Assembly (NCBI GenBank): GCA_045578425.1
Contig: JAZNKF010000013.1
Coordinates: forward strand, 1 to 64,000
Source: RGIG3009 sp045578425
GTDB taxonomy: Bacteria > Bacillota > Clostridia > Oscillospirales > Acutalibacteraceae
Direction of reading: 5' to 3'
DNA length: 64,000 bases
Below, one piece after another: positions 34,325 through 42,587 of this stretch. The number at the start of each line of letters is the position of its first letter. Positions within the stretch are counted from its first letter, which is position 1. The notes beneath the pieces were generated by a model. It did not search any database, was not told the DNA's origin, and worked only from the letters and a program-made list of their open reading frames with translations. The position numbers were made by a program, and so were the translations under genes.

Positions 34325-34864
34325 TTATTTCGCGAACGGAGCGCCCATCAAGCTGAGCAACTCACGTGCTTCTTCGTCGGTGTTAGCGGTAGTTACAAAA
34401 CAAATGTCCATACCGCGAACCTTATCGATTTTATCGTATTCGATTTCGGGGAATATCAATTGTTCTTTGATACCCATGTTGTAGTTGCCGCGGCCGTCAA
34501 ACGAATTGGCGTTGATACCACGGAAGTCACGCACACGGGGCAAAGCCACATTGAACAAACGGTCTAAGAATTCGTACATACGATCGCCACGCAACGTGAC
34601 TTTGACACCGATGTTCATTCCCTCACGCAATTTGAAGTTAGCCACCGATTTTTTGGCTTTGCAAACTACCGGGCGTTGACCGGTGATGGTTTGCAAGTCA
34701 ATGGTGATAGCATCAATAACTTTGGCATTATCTTTTGCTTCGCCACAACCGACGTTGATAACAATTTTATCCAGCTTCGGTATTTGCATGACACTCTTAT
34801 AACCGAACTTTTTCATCAGTGCGGGAGCGACATCCTTTTTGTAAAACTCTTTTAATCTAGCCAT
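34325..34864 (-). CDS. rplE: 50S ribosomal protein L5
   Basis: A 179-residue 5S-rRNA protein: MARLKEFYKKDVAPALMKKF, then RPVVCKAKKSVANFKLREG and VRDFRGINANSFDGRGNYNMG. The start at 34864 follows GGAGGGAC; the 15-codon longer frame overlaps rplX and is rejected. Confidence 0.97.
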   Translation of the reverse strand: MARLKEFYKKDVAPALMKKFGYKSVMQIPKLDKIVINVGCGEAKDNAKVIDAITIDLQTITGQRPVVCKAKKSVANFKLREGMNIGVKVTLRGDRMYEFLDRLFNVALPRVRDFRGINANSFDGRGNYNMGIKEQLIFPEIEYDKIDKVRGMDICFVTTANTDEEARELLSLMGAPFAK

Positions 34865-34881
34865 TTGTATGTCCCTCCTTC

Positions 34882-35214
34882 TTACAGTGTCTCGCCGCAT
34901 TTTCTGCAAATGCGAACCGATCGAGATTTGCCGTCGTCACCGGCAACTTTTTTATAAGCAACACGGACAGGCTCTTTGCAAGCAGGGCAAATAACCTTTA
35001 CCTTGCAAGCGTACAAAGCGCCTTCGGCTTCAACGATGCCGCCGTTGTCACCCATTTTACGGGGTTTGACATGTTTTTTTACCATGTTCAAGCCTTCGAC
35101 AATAACCTTTCCCTCTTTGGGGCTGACCTCCAACACTTTACCTTTGTTGCCACGGTCGTCACCGCTGATGATGAGAACGGTATCGCCTTTTTTCACATGA
35201 AGTTTGTTACTCAT
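34882..35214 (-). CDS. rplX: 50S ribosomal protein L24
   Basis: A 110-residue protein with the KOW motif GDTVLIISGDDRGNKGKV and a C-terminal CPACKEPVRV...CRKCGETL four-Cys zinc segment. It starts at ATG 35214 after GGAGGTACC. It is an assembly initiator of the 50S subunit. Confidence 0.97.
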   Translation of the reverse strand: MSNKLHVKKGDTVLIISGDDRGNKGKVLEVSPKEGKVIVEGLNMVKKHVKPRKMGDNGGIVEAEGALYACKVKVICPACKEPVRVAYKKVAGDDGKSRSVRICRKCGETL

Positions 35215-35228
35215 TTCGGTACCTCCCA

Positions 35229-35597
35229 TTACAGCACTTCGGGGGCAAGGCTAAGAATTTTAAGATAATCCTTTTCTCTTAATTCTCTTGCCACCGGCCC
35301 AAAGATACGAGTACCTCTGGGGTTTTTGTCATCACGAATGATGACGGCTGCGTTTTCGTCAAAACGGATGTAAGTACCGTCTTCACGACGAACGCCTTTC
35401 ACTGTACGAACGATAACGGCTTTCACCACATCGCCCTTTTTCACAACGCCGCCGGGTGCTGCTTTTTTAACAGAAGCAACCACGACATCGCCGATATTTG
35501 CATACCTCCGGCCGGAACCACCGAGAACGCGAATACACATAAGCTCCTTCGCGCCGGTGTTGTCGGCAACTTTGAGGTAGGTCTGCTGTTGTACCAC
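35229..35597 (-). CDS. rplN: 50S ribosomal protein L14
   Basis: A 122-residue protein with QQTYLKVADNTGAKELMCIRV and the ending VARELREKDYLKILSLAPEVL. The start codon is GTG at 35597, preceded by GGAGG. L14 forms an intersubunit bridge and is a docking site for RsfS, which is encoded at 55830-56207. Confidence 0.97.
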   Translation of the reverse strand: MVQQQTYLKVADNTGAKELMCIRVLGGSGRRYANIGDVVVASVKKAAPGGVVKKGDVVKAVIVRTVKGVRREDGTYIRFDENAAVIIRDDKNPRGTRIFGPVARELREKDYLKILSLAPEVL

Positions 35598-35626
35598 AGT
35601 GTGTTCCTCCTTTCAGATTAACCGAC

Positions 35627-35884
35627 TTATTTTGCCTTCTCGATGATTTGCGAAACGCGCCAATGTTTATCCTTGGACAACGGGCGGGTTTCCATTACCA
35701 TAACGCGGTCGCCGACGCGGCACTCGTTATTTTCATCGTGGGCTTTCAGCTTCACGGTATGTTTAATGATTTTTTTGTACAACGGATGACGGACATTGTC
35801 TTCGATAGCAACAACAACGGTTTTGTCCATTTTGTCACTGACAACGATACCGGTCCGAGTTTTTCTAAGATTCCGTTCGCTCAC
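35627..35884 (-). CDS. rpsQ: 30S ribosomal protein S17
   Basis: An 85-residue OB-fold protein: RNLRKTRTGIVVSDKMDKT, KIIKHTVKLKAHDE and ETRPLSKDKHWRV. It binds the 5' domain of 16S rRNA. Standard length and order. Confidence 0.97.
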   Translation of the reverse strand: MSERNLRKTRTGIVVSDKMDKTVVVAIEDNVRHPLYKKIIKHTVKLKAHDENNECRVGDRVMVMETRPLSKDKHWRVSQIIEKAK

Positions 35885-35902
35885 AATGTTTCCTCCCTTC
35901 CG

Positions 35903-36118
35903 TTACGCTTCTGCGCTGTTTTTGAGTTCGTTTTCGCGAATAATGGTTTTCACGACAGCGATTTCTTTTTTAACAGCTTTCAGACGCATCGGATTGTCAA
36001 GTTGATTGATAGCGTGTTGGAATCTCAGGTTGAACAGTTCCTTTTTGAGGTCCGCAAGCCGTTTTTCCAACTCAACTTCGTTCAATTCACGGATTTTTTG
36101 AATTTCTGTGGACTTCAT
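35903..36118 (-). CDS. rpmC: 50S ribosomal protein L29
   Basis: A 71-residue helical protein (IRELNEVELEKRLADLKKELFNLRFQ). It lies at the tunnel exit, where it helps dock SRP and trigger factor. Its ATG overlaps the rplP stop as ATGA, which indicates translational coupling. Confidence 0.97.
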   Translation of the reverse strand: MKSTEIQKIRELNEVELEKRLADLKKELFNLRFQHAINQLDNPMRLKAVKKEIAVVKTIIRENELKNSAEA

Positions 36119-36543
36119 TTCTGCTCACCGTCCATTTCTTCCTTGCAAACGAATTTGCATTTGATGGGCAGCTTGTTGGCTGCGAGTCGCATAGCTTCGC
36201 GGGCAGTTTCTTCCGGAACGCCGGCGATTTCAAACATCACACGGCCCGGTTTCACCACGGCAACCCAGTATTCAGGCGAACCTTTACCGGAACCCATTCG
36301 AGTTTCGGCCGGTTTTTCGGTAACCGGTTTGTCGGGGAAAATTTTGATCCAAACTTGACCGCCACGCTTGATGTAACGAGTCATAGCGATACGGGCTGCT
36401 TCGATTTGGTTGGATTTAATCCAAGCGGGTTCCAAAGCCACCAAACCGAAATCACCGTAGTTGACTTTGTTGCCGCGCAGAGCCTTACCGGTAAGACGGC
36501 CTCTTTGCACACGACGATATTTTACTCTTTTCGGTAACAGCAT
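36115..36543 (-). CDS. rplP: 50S ribosomal protein L16
   Basis: A 142-residue protein starting MLLPKRVKYRRVQRGRLTGK, with RYIKRGGQVWIKIFPDKPVT and the conserved MGSGKGSPEYWVAVVKPG. It is needed for tRNA accommodation at the A site. The start overlaps the rpsC stop (TAATG). Confidence 0.98.
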   Translation of the reverse strand: MLLPKRVKYRRVQRGRLTGKALRGNKVNYGDFGLVALEPAWIKSNQIEAARIAMTRYIKRGGQVWIKIFPDKPVTEKPAETRMGSGKGSPEYWVAVVKPGRVMFEIAGVPEETAREAMRLAANKLPIKCKFVCKEEMDGEQK

Positions 36544-37208
36544 TATTTGCGGCCTCCTTCCCGACGGGGCTTCGCAACACCGGCGAGCACTTCGCCGCGG
36601 TAAATCCACACTTTGATGCCGATACGGCCATAGGTGGTGTTAGCTTCTGCGAAACCATAATCGATATCCGCACGCAAGGTTTGCAGCGGAATGGTACCTT
36701 CGTGGTATTGTTCAACACGCGCGATATCCGCACCGCCTAAACGACCGGAAACTTGCGTTTTGATACCTCTGACACCGAGTTTCATTGCACGACCGATGCA
36801 TTGTTTCATAGCACGGCGGAAGGAAATACGTTTTTCCAACTGTTGAGCAATGTTTTCGGCAACCAACTGTGCATCTGCATCCGGAGTTTTGATTTCCACA
36901 ATGTTGACCAAAGTGGTTTTACCAAGCATAGCTTCGCAGGTTTGGCGAAGTTTTTCAATTTCCGCACCGCCTTTGCCGATAACCAAGCCGGGTTTAGCAC
37001 AGTGAATGTTAACTCGAACACGCGTAGCGTCACGTTCAATCTCAATTTTCGAGATGCCGGCAGCATACAACGTCTTCTTTAAATAAGTGCGTAATTTGTA
37101 ATCGGAATAAATGGTGTCGCCCATTTGGTTCTTTTTCACGAACCAGCGGGAACTCCAATCCTTAATTACGCCAACACGTAAACCGTGGGGATTGACTTTT
37201 TGTCCCAT
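36543..37208 (-). CDS. rpsC: 30S ribosomal protein S3
   Basis: A 221-residue protein: MGQKVNPHGLRVGVIKDWSS, the KH motif VIGKGGAEIEKLR and the C-terminal LGVRGIKTQVSGRLGGADIAR. It lines the mRNA entry tunnel. Order and length are standard. Confidence 0.98.
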   Translation of the reverse strand: MGQKVNPHGLRVGVIKDWSSRWFVKKNQMGDTIYSDYKLRTYLKKTLYAAGISKIEIERDATRVRVNIHCAKPGLVIGKGGAEIEKLRQTCEAMLGKTTLVNIVEIKTPDADAQLVAENIAQQLEKRISFRRAMKQCIGRAMKLGVRGIKTQVSGRLGGADIARVEQYHEGTIPLQTLRADIDYGFAEANTTYGRIGIKVWIYRGEVLAGVAKPRREGGRK

Positions 37209-37228
37209 GATTTGTCCTCCTCCTTCGC

Positions 37229-37564
37229 TTATTCCTTTTCCTTGAGCACAAGGGTGATGTGTGAGGTTCTCTTTTCAATGCGGAACGCACGACCCTGTGC
37301 TCGCGGACGAACACGCTTCAGAATGGGGCCGGGGCATACAAAGCATTCGGAAACAACCAAATTACTACGTTCCATGTTGTAGTTGTTTTCCGCATTTGCC
37401 ACTGCCGATTTGAGCAACTTCTCAACCGGCTCACCGGCAGCCTTGGAAATATTGTGTGTAATCGCGAGCGCGACATCAACCGGTTTATTGCGGATGAGGT
37501 CGAGAACGATTTTCACTTTGCGAGGGGACATACGGACGTGTGTTACTTGCGCCCTTGCTTCCAT
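37229..37564 (-). CDS. rplV: 50S ribosomal protein L22
   Basis: A 111-residue protein with HVRMSPRKVKIVLDLIRNKPV and the tunnel loop GPILKRVRPRAQGRAFRI. It shapes the peptide tunnel and macrolide site. Confidence 0.97.
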   Translation of the reverse strand: MEARAQVTHVRMSPRKVKIVLDLIRNKPVDVALAITHNISKAAGEPVEKLLKSAVANAENNYNMERSNLVVSECFVCPGPILKRVRPRAQGRAFRIEKRTSHITLVLKEKE

Positions 37565-37587
37565 AACGTTACTCTCCTTTCAACCGC

Positions 37588-37860
37588 TTACTTCGTAGTT
37601 TTGGAACCGACGTGACCGCGGAAGGTACGAGTCGGAGCAAATTCGCCCAACTTGTGACCAACCATATCTTCGGTAACATATACCGGGACATGTTTGCGGC
37701 CGTCATGCACTGCGATGGTGTGACCGACAAAATCCGGGAAAATCGTGGAGGCGCGGCTCCAAGTTTTCAAAATGCGTTTTTCGCCGGCTTCGTTCATTTC
37801 TTGAATCCTTTTCAACAGAACAGGCTGTACGAAAGGACCCTTCTTTACGCTTCTACCCAT
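37588..37860 (-). CDS. rpsS: 30S ribosomal protein S19
   Basis: A 90-residue protein: MGRSVKKGPFVQPVLLKRI, IFPDFVGHTIAVHDG, KLGEFAPTRTFRGHVG. It is in the 30S head with S13. SD present, standard order. Confidence 0.97.
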   Translation of the reverse strand: MGRSVKKGPFVQPVLLKRIQEMNEAGEKRILKTWSRASTIFPDFVGHTIAVHDGRKHVPVYVTEDMVGHKLGEFAPTRTFRGHVGSKTTK

Positions 37861-37881
37861 AAATAATGAATCTCCTTTCGC

Positions 37882-38715
37882 TTACTTGCCGTTGCGGCGC
37901 TTCACGATAAATTTATCAGAAGCTTTGTGATGTTTGCGGGTCTTGTAACCCAATGCCGGTTTGCCCCAAGGCGTAACCGGGCCGGGACGACCGATGGGCG
38001 ATTTACCTTCACCACCACCGTGCGGGTGATCGCAGGGGTTCATGACCGAACCGCGAACGGTCGGGCGCCAACCCATGTGGCGTTTACGGCCGGCTTTACC
38101 GATTTTCACGTTTTCGTGTTCCAGGTTGCCGACTTGACCGATAGTTGCCATGCAATTCAGCGGAATGTTGCGCATTTCGCCGGAAGGCAAACGAACCATC
38201 GCCATGTTGTTTTCTTTACCGACAAGCTGTGCCATCACACCGGCGGCACGAGCAAGCTGAGCACCTTTGCCCGGGTACAATTCCAAGTTGTGGATAAACG
38301 TACCGGTGGGGATGTTCGCGAGCGGCAAGGCGTTACCGGGTTTGATATCAGCGCCGGTACCGGCAGTGACAACGTCACCAACCGACAAACCTTGAGGAGC
38401 TACAATGTAGCGTTTTTCGCCGTCTTCGTATTGCAACAACGCAATGTTTGCGCTGCGGTTCGGGTCGTATTCCAACGTCATAACGGTGGCTTTTACATCC
38501 AACTTATTACGTTTGAAATCGATAATACGATATTTACGACGGTTACCGCCGCCACGATGGCGAACGGTGATGCGACCGTAGCTGTTACGGCCGGCTTTTT
38601 TTGCCAGAGGAGCCAACAGGCTCTTTTCCGGCGCCACCTTAGACAGTGCGCTGTAATCCAAAACGGACATTCCGCGCCGTCCGGGAGACGTCGGTTTATA
38701 AATTTTTGTAGGCAT
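37882..38715 (-). CDS. rplB: 50S ribosomal protein L2
   Basis: A 277-residue protein starting MPTKIYKPTSPGRRGM, with the peptidyl-transferase-proximal block GSVMNPCDHPHGGGEG (conserved His) and the TRKHHKASDKFIVKRR tail. It is required for subunit association. Confidence 0.98.
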   Translation of the reverse strand: MPTKIYKPTSPGRRGMSVLDYSALSKVAPEKSLLAPLAKKAGRNSYGRITVRHRGGGNRRKYRIIDFKRNKLDVKATVMTLEYDPNRSANIALLQYEDGEKRYIVAPQGLSVGDVVTAGTGADIKPGNALPLANIPTGTFIHNLELYPGKGAQLARAAGVMAQLVGKENNMAMVRLPSGEMRNIPLNCMATIGQVGNLEHENVKIGKAGRKRHMGWRPTVRGSVMNPCDHPHGGGEGKSPIGRPGPVTPWGKPALGYKTRKHHKASDKFIVKRRNGK

Positions 38716-38746
38716 TCCGATTCACTCTCCTATTTCTTGGCTTTGC

Positions 38747-38783
38747 GGGGTACGGCCGCTTCTTCGTTTACGAAGGGTACCCC
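38747..38783 (-). other. Nested hairpin in the rplW-rplB intergenic region
   Basis: The spacer between the rplW stop side and rplB holds arms ggggtac/gtacccc (38747-38753 with 38777-38783) that enclose a second stem cttcgt/acgaag (38762-38767 with 38770-38775). At 108 bp this is one of the longest gaps inside the operon. No T-run follows, so it is not an obvious terminator. Confidence 0.55.
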
Positions 38784-38823
38784 ATACGTTGCCGCGACCT
38801 CATTTCTTACAGGCGGCTATTGA

Positions 38824-39114
38824 TTAAAACATACCGTCGAAGAATTCGATGGTCTTGGAGTCGGGTTTCAACGTAACAATGGCTTTTTTCCAATCGGAAG
38901 TATAACCTTCGTTACGACCCATGCGGCGAAGATGGCCTTTCATGTTGATGGTGTTAACTTTCGCAACGCGTACGTCGAAAATTTCTTCCACCGCTTTGGC
39001 AATCTCAATTTTGTTTGCGTCTTTTTTCACGCGGAACGTGTACTTCTTTTCCGGAAGCGCCGCCACCGCTTTTTCGGTGATAACCGGCGCAATAATGATG
39101 TCACGAGCATCCAT
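38824..39114 (-). CDS. rplW: 50S ribosomal protein L23
   Basis: A 96-residue protein: APVITEKAVAALPEKKYTFRV, KAVEEIFDVRVAKVNTINMKG. It is the trigger-factor docking protein at the tunnel exit. Its ATG overlaps the rplD stop (TAATG). Confidence 0.97.
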   Translation of the reverse strand: MDARDIIIAPVITEKAVAALPEKKYTFRVKKDANKIEIAKAVEEIFDVRVAKVNTINMKGHLRRMGRNEGYTSDWKKAIVTLKPDSKTIEFFDGMF

Positions 39115-39737
39115 TATGCGTACACCTCCTCAATTTGAGCAACCGCATCTTTCACAACAATGAAAGTATCGCAGTTTAATACATCATAGACGTTTAAGGT
39201 GTTTACCAGTGCGGTTTTGACACCGGGAATGTTCCGAGCCGACAAGATAACCGTGTCGTTCTTTTCGGGAAGTACCAACAAAACTTTTTTCTTTGCTTCC
39301 AACGCTTGGAGCATGGTAGCAACGGTTTTTGTTTTGATGGATTCCATAGTCAAATCGTCAAGCACTAACATTTCGCCGGCAGCCACCTTGGAGGAGAAAG
39401 CCGATTTAAGTGCTAAACGACGCACTTTTTTGGGTAATACGTAGTTGTAGCTGCGCGGTTTGGGACCGAGCGCAATACCACCGTGAGTCCATTGAGGAGC
39501 ACGAGTGGAACCTTGACGAGCGTGGCCGGTGCCTTTTTGACGCCACGGCTTTTTGCCGCCACCCCGTACTTCGGAACGAGTAAGGGTTGATTGGGTTCCT
39601 TGACGCTGATTTGCTAAGTAATTGACAACGGCGCTGTGCATAACGGTAGCATTAGGAGTGATACCGAAAACGGAATCTGCTACTTCCAAAGTACCGGTTT
39701 GTTTGCCGTTCATGTCAAAAGTAGATACAGTAGCCAT
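39114..39737 (-). CDS. rplD: 50S ribosomal protein L4
   Basis: A 207-residue protein. The long loop region RGGGKKPWRQKGTGHARQGS inserts into the tunnel, and PKSRSYN-like GPKPRSYNYVLPKKVRRLA follows. In Escherichia coli L4 represses its own S10 operon; here the leader is unrelated in sequence as far as I can see, so regulation is open. Confidence 0.97.
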   Translation of the reverse strand: MATVSTFDMNGKQTGTLEVADSVFGITPNATVMHSAVVNYLANQRQGTQSTLTRSEVRGGGKKPWRQKGTGHARQGSTRAPQWTHGGIALGPKPRSYNYVLPKKVRRLALKSAFSSKVAAGEMLVLDDLTMESIKTKTVATMLQALEAKKKVLLVLPEKNDTVILSARNIPGVKTALVNTLNVYDVLNCDTFIVVKDAVAQIEEVYA

Positions 39738-39756
39738 TAGTAAAATCCTCCTTCCC

Positions 39757-40389
39757 TTACGCTTTGACGGAATCGGAGATTAAAATCAAGCCGCCGCGCG
39801 GGCCGGGAACGGCACCGTGGATGGCGATTAAATTGTTCTCCACGTCAACTTTCACAACCTTTAAGTTTTGAACGGTAACACGTTCAGCACCTAAATGTCC
39901 GGCGCCTTTCATTCCCTTGTAAACACGGGAAGGCGAAGAACAGGCTCCCAACGAGCCGGCATGGCGGGCAACAGGACCCGTACCGTGACTTTCCTTCAAA
40001 CGGCTGTGGTTCCAACGCTTGATAGCGCCGGCATAGCCTTTACCTTTGCTGACACCCACCACGTCGACTTGGTCGCCGTTTGCAAAGGTGTCTGCCTTTA
40101 CGATGTCGCCAACGTTGTAAGCGTCGCAATCGTCAAAGCGGAATTCACGAAGCGCCTTTTTGGGAGCTACGTCTGCTTTGTCGAAATGTCCCTTCATGGG
40201 TTTGTTGACCTTACCGACGGCGATATCGCCAAAACCGAGTTGCACGGCTGTGTAGCCGTCGTTTTCTGCGGTTTTCTTTTGAACAACGACGCACGGACCG
40301 GCTTCAATGACCGTGACCGGAACGACATTGCCCTTTTCGTCGAAAATCTGCGTCATGCCGATTTTCTTACCGATGATGCCTTTTTGCAT
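39757..40389 (-). CDS. rplC: 50S ribosomal protein L3
   Basis: A 210-residue protein: MQKGIIGKKIGMTQIFDEKG, GVSKGKGYAGAIKRWNHSR and MKGAGHLGAERVTVQNLKV. It is an early 23S rRNA assembly protein near the peptidyl transferase centre. Confidence 0.98.
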   Translation of the reverse strand: MQKGIIGKKIGMTQIFDEKGNVVPVTVIEAGPCVVVQKKTAENDGYTAVQLGFGDIAVGKVNKPMKGHFDKADVAPKKALREFRFDDCDAYNVGDIVKADTFANGDQVDVVGVSKGKGYAGAIKRWNHSRLKESHGTGPVARHAGSLGACSSPSRVYKGMKGAGHLGAERVTVQNLKVVKVDVENNLIAIHGAVPGPRGGLILISDSVKA

Positions 40390-40486
40390 AGTCTATACCT
40401 CCTTGGTTATTGGTTCCCCACCAAACGGTGTTTGGGAACATGACCTCGCCTTGCAGAACCGAGGATTTTTCCTCGTCAAACCGGCA

Positions 40487-40798
40487 TTACAGTTTGATTT
40501 CGATTTCCACGCCGGCGGGGAGTTCAAGCCCCATCAGGGCTTCAACTGTTTTGTTTGACGGACGAAGGATGTCAATCAAGCGTTTGTGCGTGCGAGACTC
40601 GAATTGTTCACGAGAATCTTTGTATTTGTGCACAGCACGCAAAATGGTAACAACTTCCTTCTCGGTCGGGAGCGGGACAGGACCGGAAACGCGAGCACCG
40701 GTACGGCGAGCGGTTTCCACAATCTTTTCGGCGGATTGGTCCACCAAGTGATGGTCATACCCCTTGATACGAATACGGATTTTTTCTTTGACTGCCAC
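40487..40798 (-). CDS. rpsJ: 30S ribosomal protein S10
   Basis: A 103-residue S10/NusE protein: AVKEKIRIRIKGYDHHLVDQ, GPVPLPTEKEVVTILRA and the hydrophilic ending LPAGVEIEIKL. The start is GTG at 40798 after AAGGAGG; a much longer upstream in-frame reading runs through the untranslated leader. It is the first gene of the superoperon and also a transcription antitermination partner of NusB. Confidence 0.97.
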   Translation of the reverse strand: MAVKEKIRIRIKGYDHHLVDQSAEKIVETARRTGARVSGPVPLPTEKEVVTILRAVHKYKDSREQFESRTHKRLIDILRPSNKTVEALMGLELPAGVEIEIKL

Positions 40799-41162
40799 TA
40801 AAAACGCCTCCTTAATTTTTTTTGAGTTGGCGGGCGACGCCAAAACTGCACACTGTGCCGGGTGTTCCAACACTCGTATTTTAAAACCGGATGCCTGTGG
40901 GTTCAAGCCTCCGGGTGCAGTTGTAAGCGTCTTGAAAGACATAAGGCAAAATGTGCGTCGCAAGCACGCCGAAACAGAGTGCAACTCTCTGCTCCGTTCA
41001 TTTCGCTCCTTACAGCTATTCCTTGTCGCCCGGTTTGAAATCGGACATACTCAGCGGAAAAACCGACCGTTTGCGGCCGCAACCTCCCGCGTCATCGCAT
41101 ATCGTGCAGTCTGCATGATACGGCAAAAAGGGCATAGTTACCCTACTCCCGCATAATCATGC
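40799..41162 (-). promoter_or_regulatory. Structured 5' leader of the ribosomal superoperon
   Basis: The 364 nt between the promoter and rpsJ contain no convincing gene. On the minus strand the transcript would start with GCATGAT (41156-41162), which pairs with ATCATGC (41113-41119) around a 36-nt loop. A perfect 6-bp hairpin with a 5-nt loop (40827-40843) lies just before the AAGGAGG of rpsJ. Smaller inverted repeats lie between (for example GTGTT/AACAC near 40861-40872). This layout suits an autoregulatory ribosomal leader, but no known class was recognised. Confidence 0.6.
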
Positions 41163-41168
41163 CTAACT

Positions 41169-41197
41169 ATTTTACATCAACCTTTTTGAAAAATCAA
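41169..41197 (-). promoter_or_regulatory. Promoter of the ribosomal superoperon
   Basis: TTGATT (41192-41197), a 17-bp spacer and TAAAAT (41169-41174) lie on the minus strand. Upstream (41198-41235) is rich in A and T tracts, like an UP element. This is the only clear promoter found for the 15-kb operon. Confidence 0.85.
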
Positions 41198-41245
41198 GTC
41201 TTTTTTTGAGTTTTTTAAAAAATTTTTTTCTATATATTTAAGGAG

Positions 41246-41274
41246 TAGACAAAGCCTTTTTTTTCGTGTATAAT
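41246..41274 (+). promoter_or_regulatory. Promoter of the Thr-rich lipoprotein gene
   Basis: TAGACA (41246-41251), 17 bp and perfect TATAAT (41269-41274) lead to AGGAGG and the ATG at 41309. It is divergent from the ribosomal promoter and shares the same AT-rich stretch. Confidence 0.85.
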
Positions 41275-41308
41275 AGGCAACAGTATTTGTCGTATAAGGA
41301 GGACAATC

Positions 41309-42532
41309 ATGAAACTGAAAAAATTCACTTGCGGTATTGCCGCGGTACTCTTAACGGTGTCGTGCCTGTTTGCCGGCGGCTGCTCCACACCCGACGTTGC
41401 TTTAACCGTAGACGGTAAAGTTTACGAAATGGGTGATTACTTGGCGTATATGTATGCCACTATGTTCACCGACCAACAAGCCTATTTATACCTATCTTAT
41501 TATGGTGAAGACGCTTTATCACAAAAAGTAACGTACGGTGAAGATGCCAAAGAAATGACTTTGAAAGAGTACATCATCCAAACTACCAAAGATACCATGA
41601 TTCGTCAAAAGGCATTGGAAAATTTGATGGAAAAATATTCTATCAAATGGGAAGCCGAGGAACTCAAAAAACTGGAAGAAGATATTGCTAAACTCAGCAA
41701 GGACCAATTTCTCCCCCTTGGCTTTACCAATGAGCGTTATATAAATATGTATAAAGCGGTATCGCTCAACGAATCCACTTTGTTCACCGGCTTGTACGAT
41801 GACGGCGGCTTACGCGAAGTTTCGGATGCTGACGAACGCAAATATTTTGACGAAAACTATTTGAGCTATAAAATTATTGAGTTTTCGTTAATGGATGACA
41901 AAGGTGCTGCGCTGAGCGATGCCGAAACTGAAAAAATCAATAAGCAACTGCAAGGTTATCTGGATGCCTTCAACAAAACGGATAAAACCGGTGCCGACTT
42001 TGACGAAGTGTACCGTCAATATTTAAAAGATACCAAAAAAGAAGACACCACGACCACGACTACAACCTCAACCACAACCACAACTACAACTACTACCACC
42101 GCAACAACGACAGCAACCACTACGACCACCACTGCAACCGGTAACAAAGAAGAGGATAAAACCACCACAACCGATAAAAAAGAAGAAGAAAAATTGGAAA
42201 CGGCTACTCGCAACGATGTGGTAATTGACCAAACCATTACTGACGAAGAGTTAATCAAAGCCATTCAATCTTTAAAAGAAGGCGAAGCCGCTATCAAAAC
42301 CTACAAAGCGAACGGCACGACCAAAATGGCAGCCTTGATTCTTCGTATGGACCCGGAAGCCGAACGTGAAAAAGACGTGGACTTCTACAAAGACAGCCAT
42401 CAACAGACCATTCAATTCATGAAGTATGAAGAATTTGATAAAGAGGTTAAAGAAACAGCCGATGCCCTTTTGAAGGAAGCCGTCTTCAACAACCGCGCTA
42501 TCAAAGCCGGTGACCCCGCACAAATGTTGTGA
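41309..42532 (+). CDS. Lipoprotein with a poly-Thr linker, distant PrsA/SurA-like
   Basis: A 407-residue protein. The signal peptide ends in a lipobox, LFAGGC, with lipidated Cys at residue 25. Residues about 30-240 are charged and helical and resemble the chaperone arm of PrsA/SurA-type foldases (EYIIQTTKDTMIRQKALENLM). Residues about 247-281 are almost all Thr (DNA about 42047-42141), followed by a second acidic/Lys linker. A C-terminal domain (about 300-400) carries TAALILRMDPEAE-like sequence (TKMAALILRMD). No PpiC parvulin core is clear, so a foldase role is a guess. The Thr tract is typical of O-glycosylated or extended cell-surface linkers in Ruminococcaceae. It has its own promoter and terminator. 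Confidence 0.75.
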   Translation: MKLKKFTCGIAAVLLTVSCLFAGGCSTPDVALTVDGKVYEMGDYLAYMYATMFTDQQAYLYLSYYGEDALSQKVTYGEDAKEMTLKEYIIQTTKDTMIRQKALENLMEKYSIKWEAEELKKLEEDIAKLSKDQFLPLGFTNERYINMYKAVSLNESTLFTGLYDDGGLREVSDADERKYFDENYLSYKIIEFSLMDDKGAALSDAETEKINKQLQGYLDAFNKTDKTGADFDEVYRQYLKDTKKEDTTTTTTTSTTTTTTTTTTATTTATTTTTTATGNKEEDKTTTTDKKEEEKLETATRNDVVIDQTITDEELIKAIQSLKEGEAAIKTYKANGTTKMAALILRMDPEAEREKDVDFYKDSHQQTIQFMKYEEFDKEVKETADALLKEAVFNNRAIKAGDPAQML

Positions 42533-42544
42533 TAATTTAAAAGC

Positions 42545-42581
42545 AAAAACCGTCAAGGAACAACGTTCCTTGACGGTTTTT
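42545..42581. terminator. Bidirectional terminator between the lipoprotein and S41 genes
   Basis: A perfect 17-bp stem (42545-42561 with 42565-42581) and 3-nt loop are flanked by A and T runs. It serves the convergent genes ending at 42532 and 42588. Confidence 0.93.
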
Positions 42582-42587
42582 ATTTTC

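Noticed and set aside
40462..40477. CGAGGA-tttt-TCCTCG hairpin between rplC and rpsJ
   Set aside because: Only six pairs, no T-run in the sense direction; too weak to call a terminator or regulator.
41120..41150. Attenuator-like GGG...CCC followed by five T early in the ribosomal leader
   Set aside because: The stem is about four pairs, too short to act as an intrinsic terminator on its own.
40764..41156. 130-codon plus-strand frame over the ribosomal leader
   Set aside because: No SD, no recognisable sequence, and it covers the promoter and leader of the opposite strand.
42047..42141. Thr-codon tract as a simple-sequence artefact or frameshift site
   Set aside because: All four Thr codons are mixed and the frame continues into a well-formed C-terminal domain.
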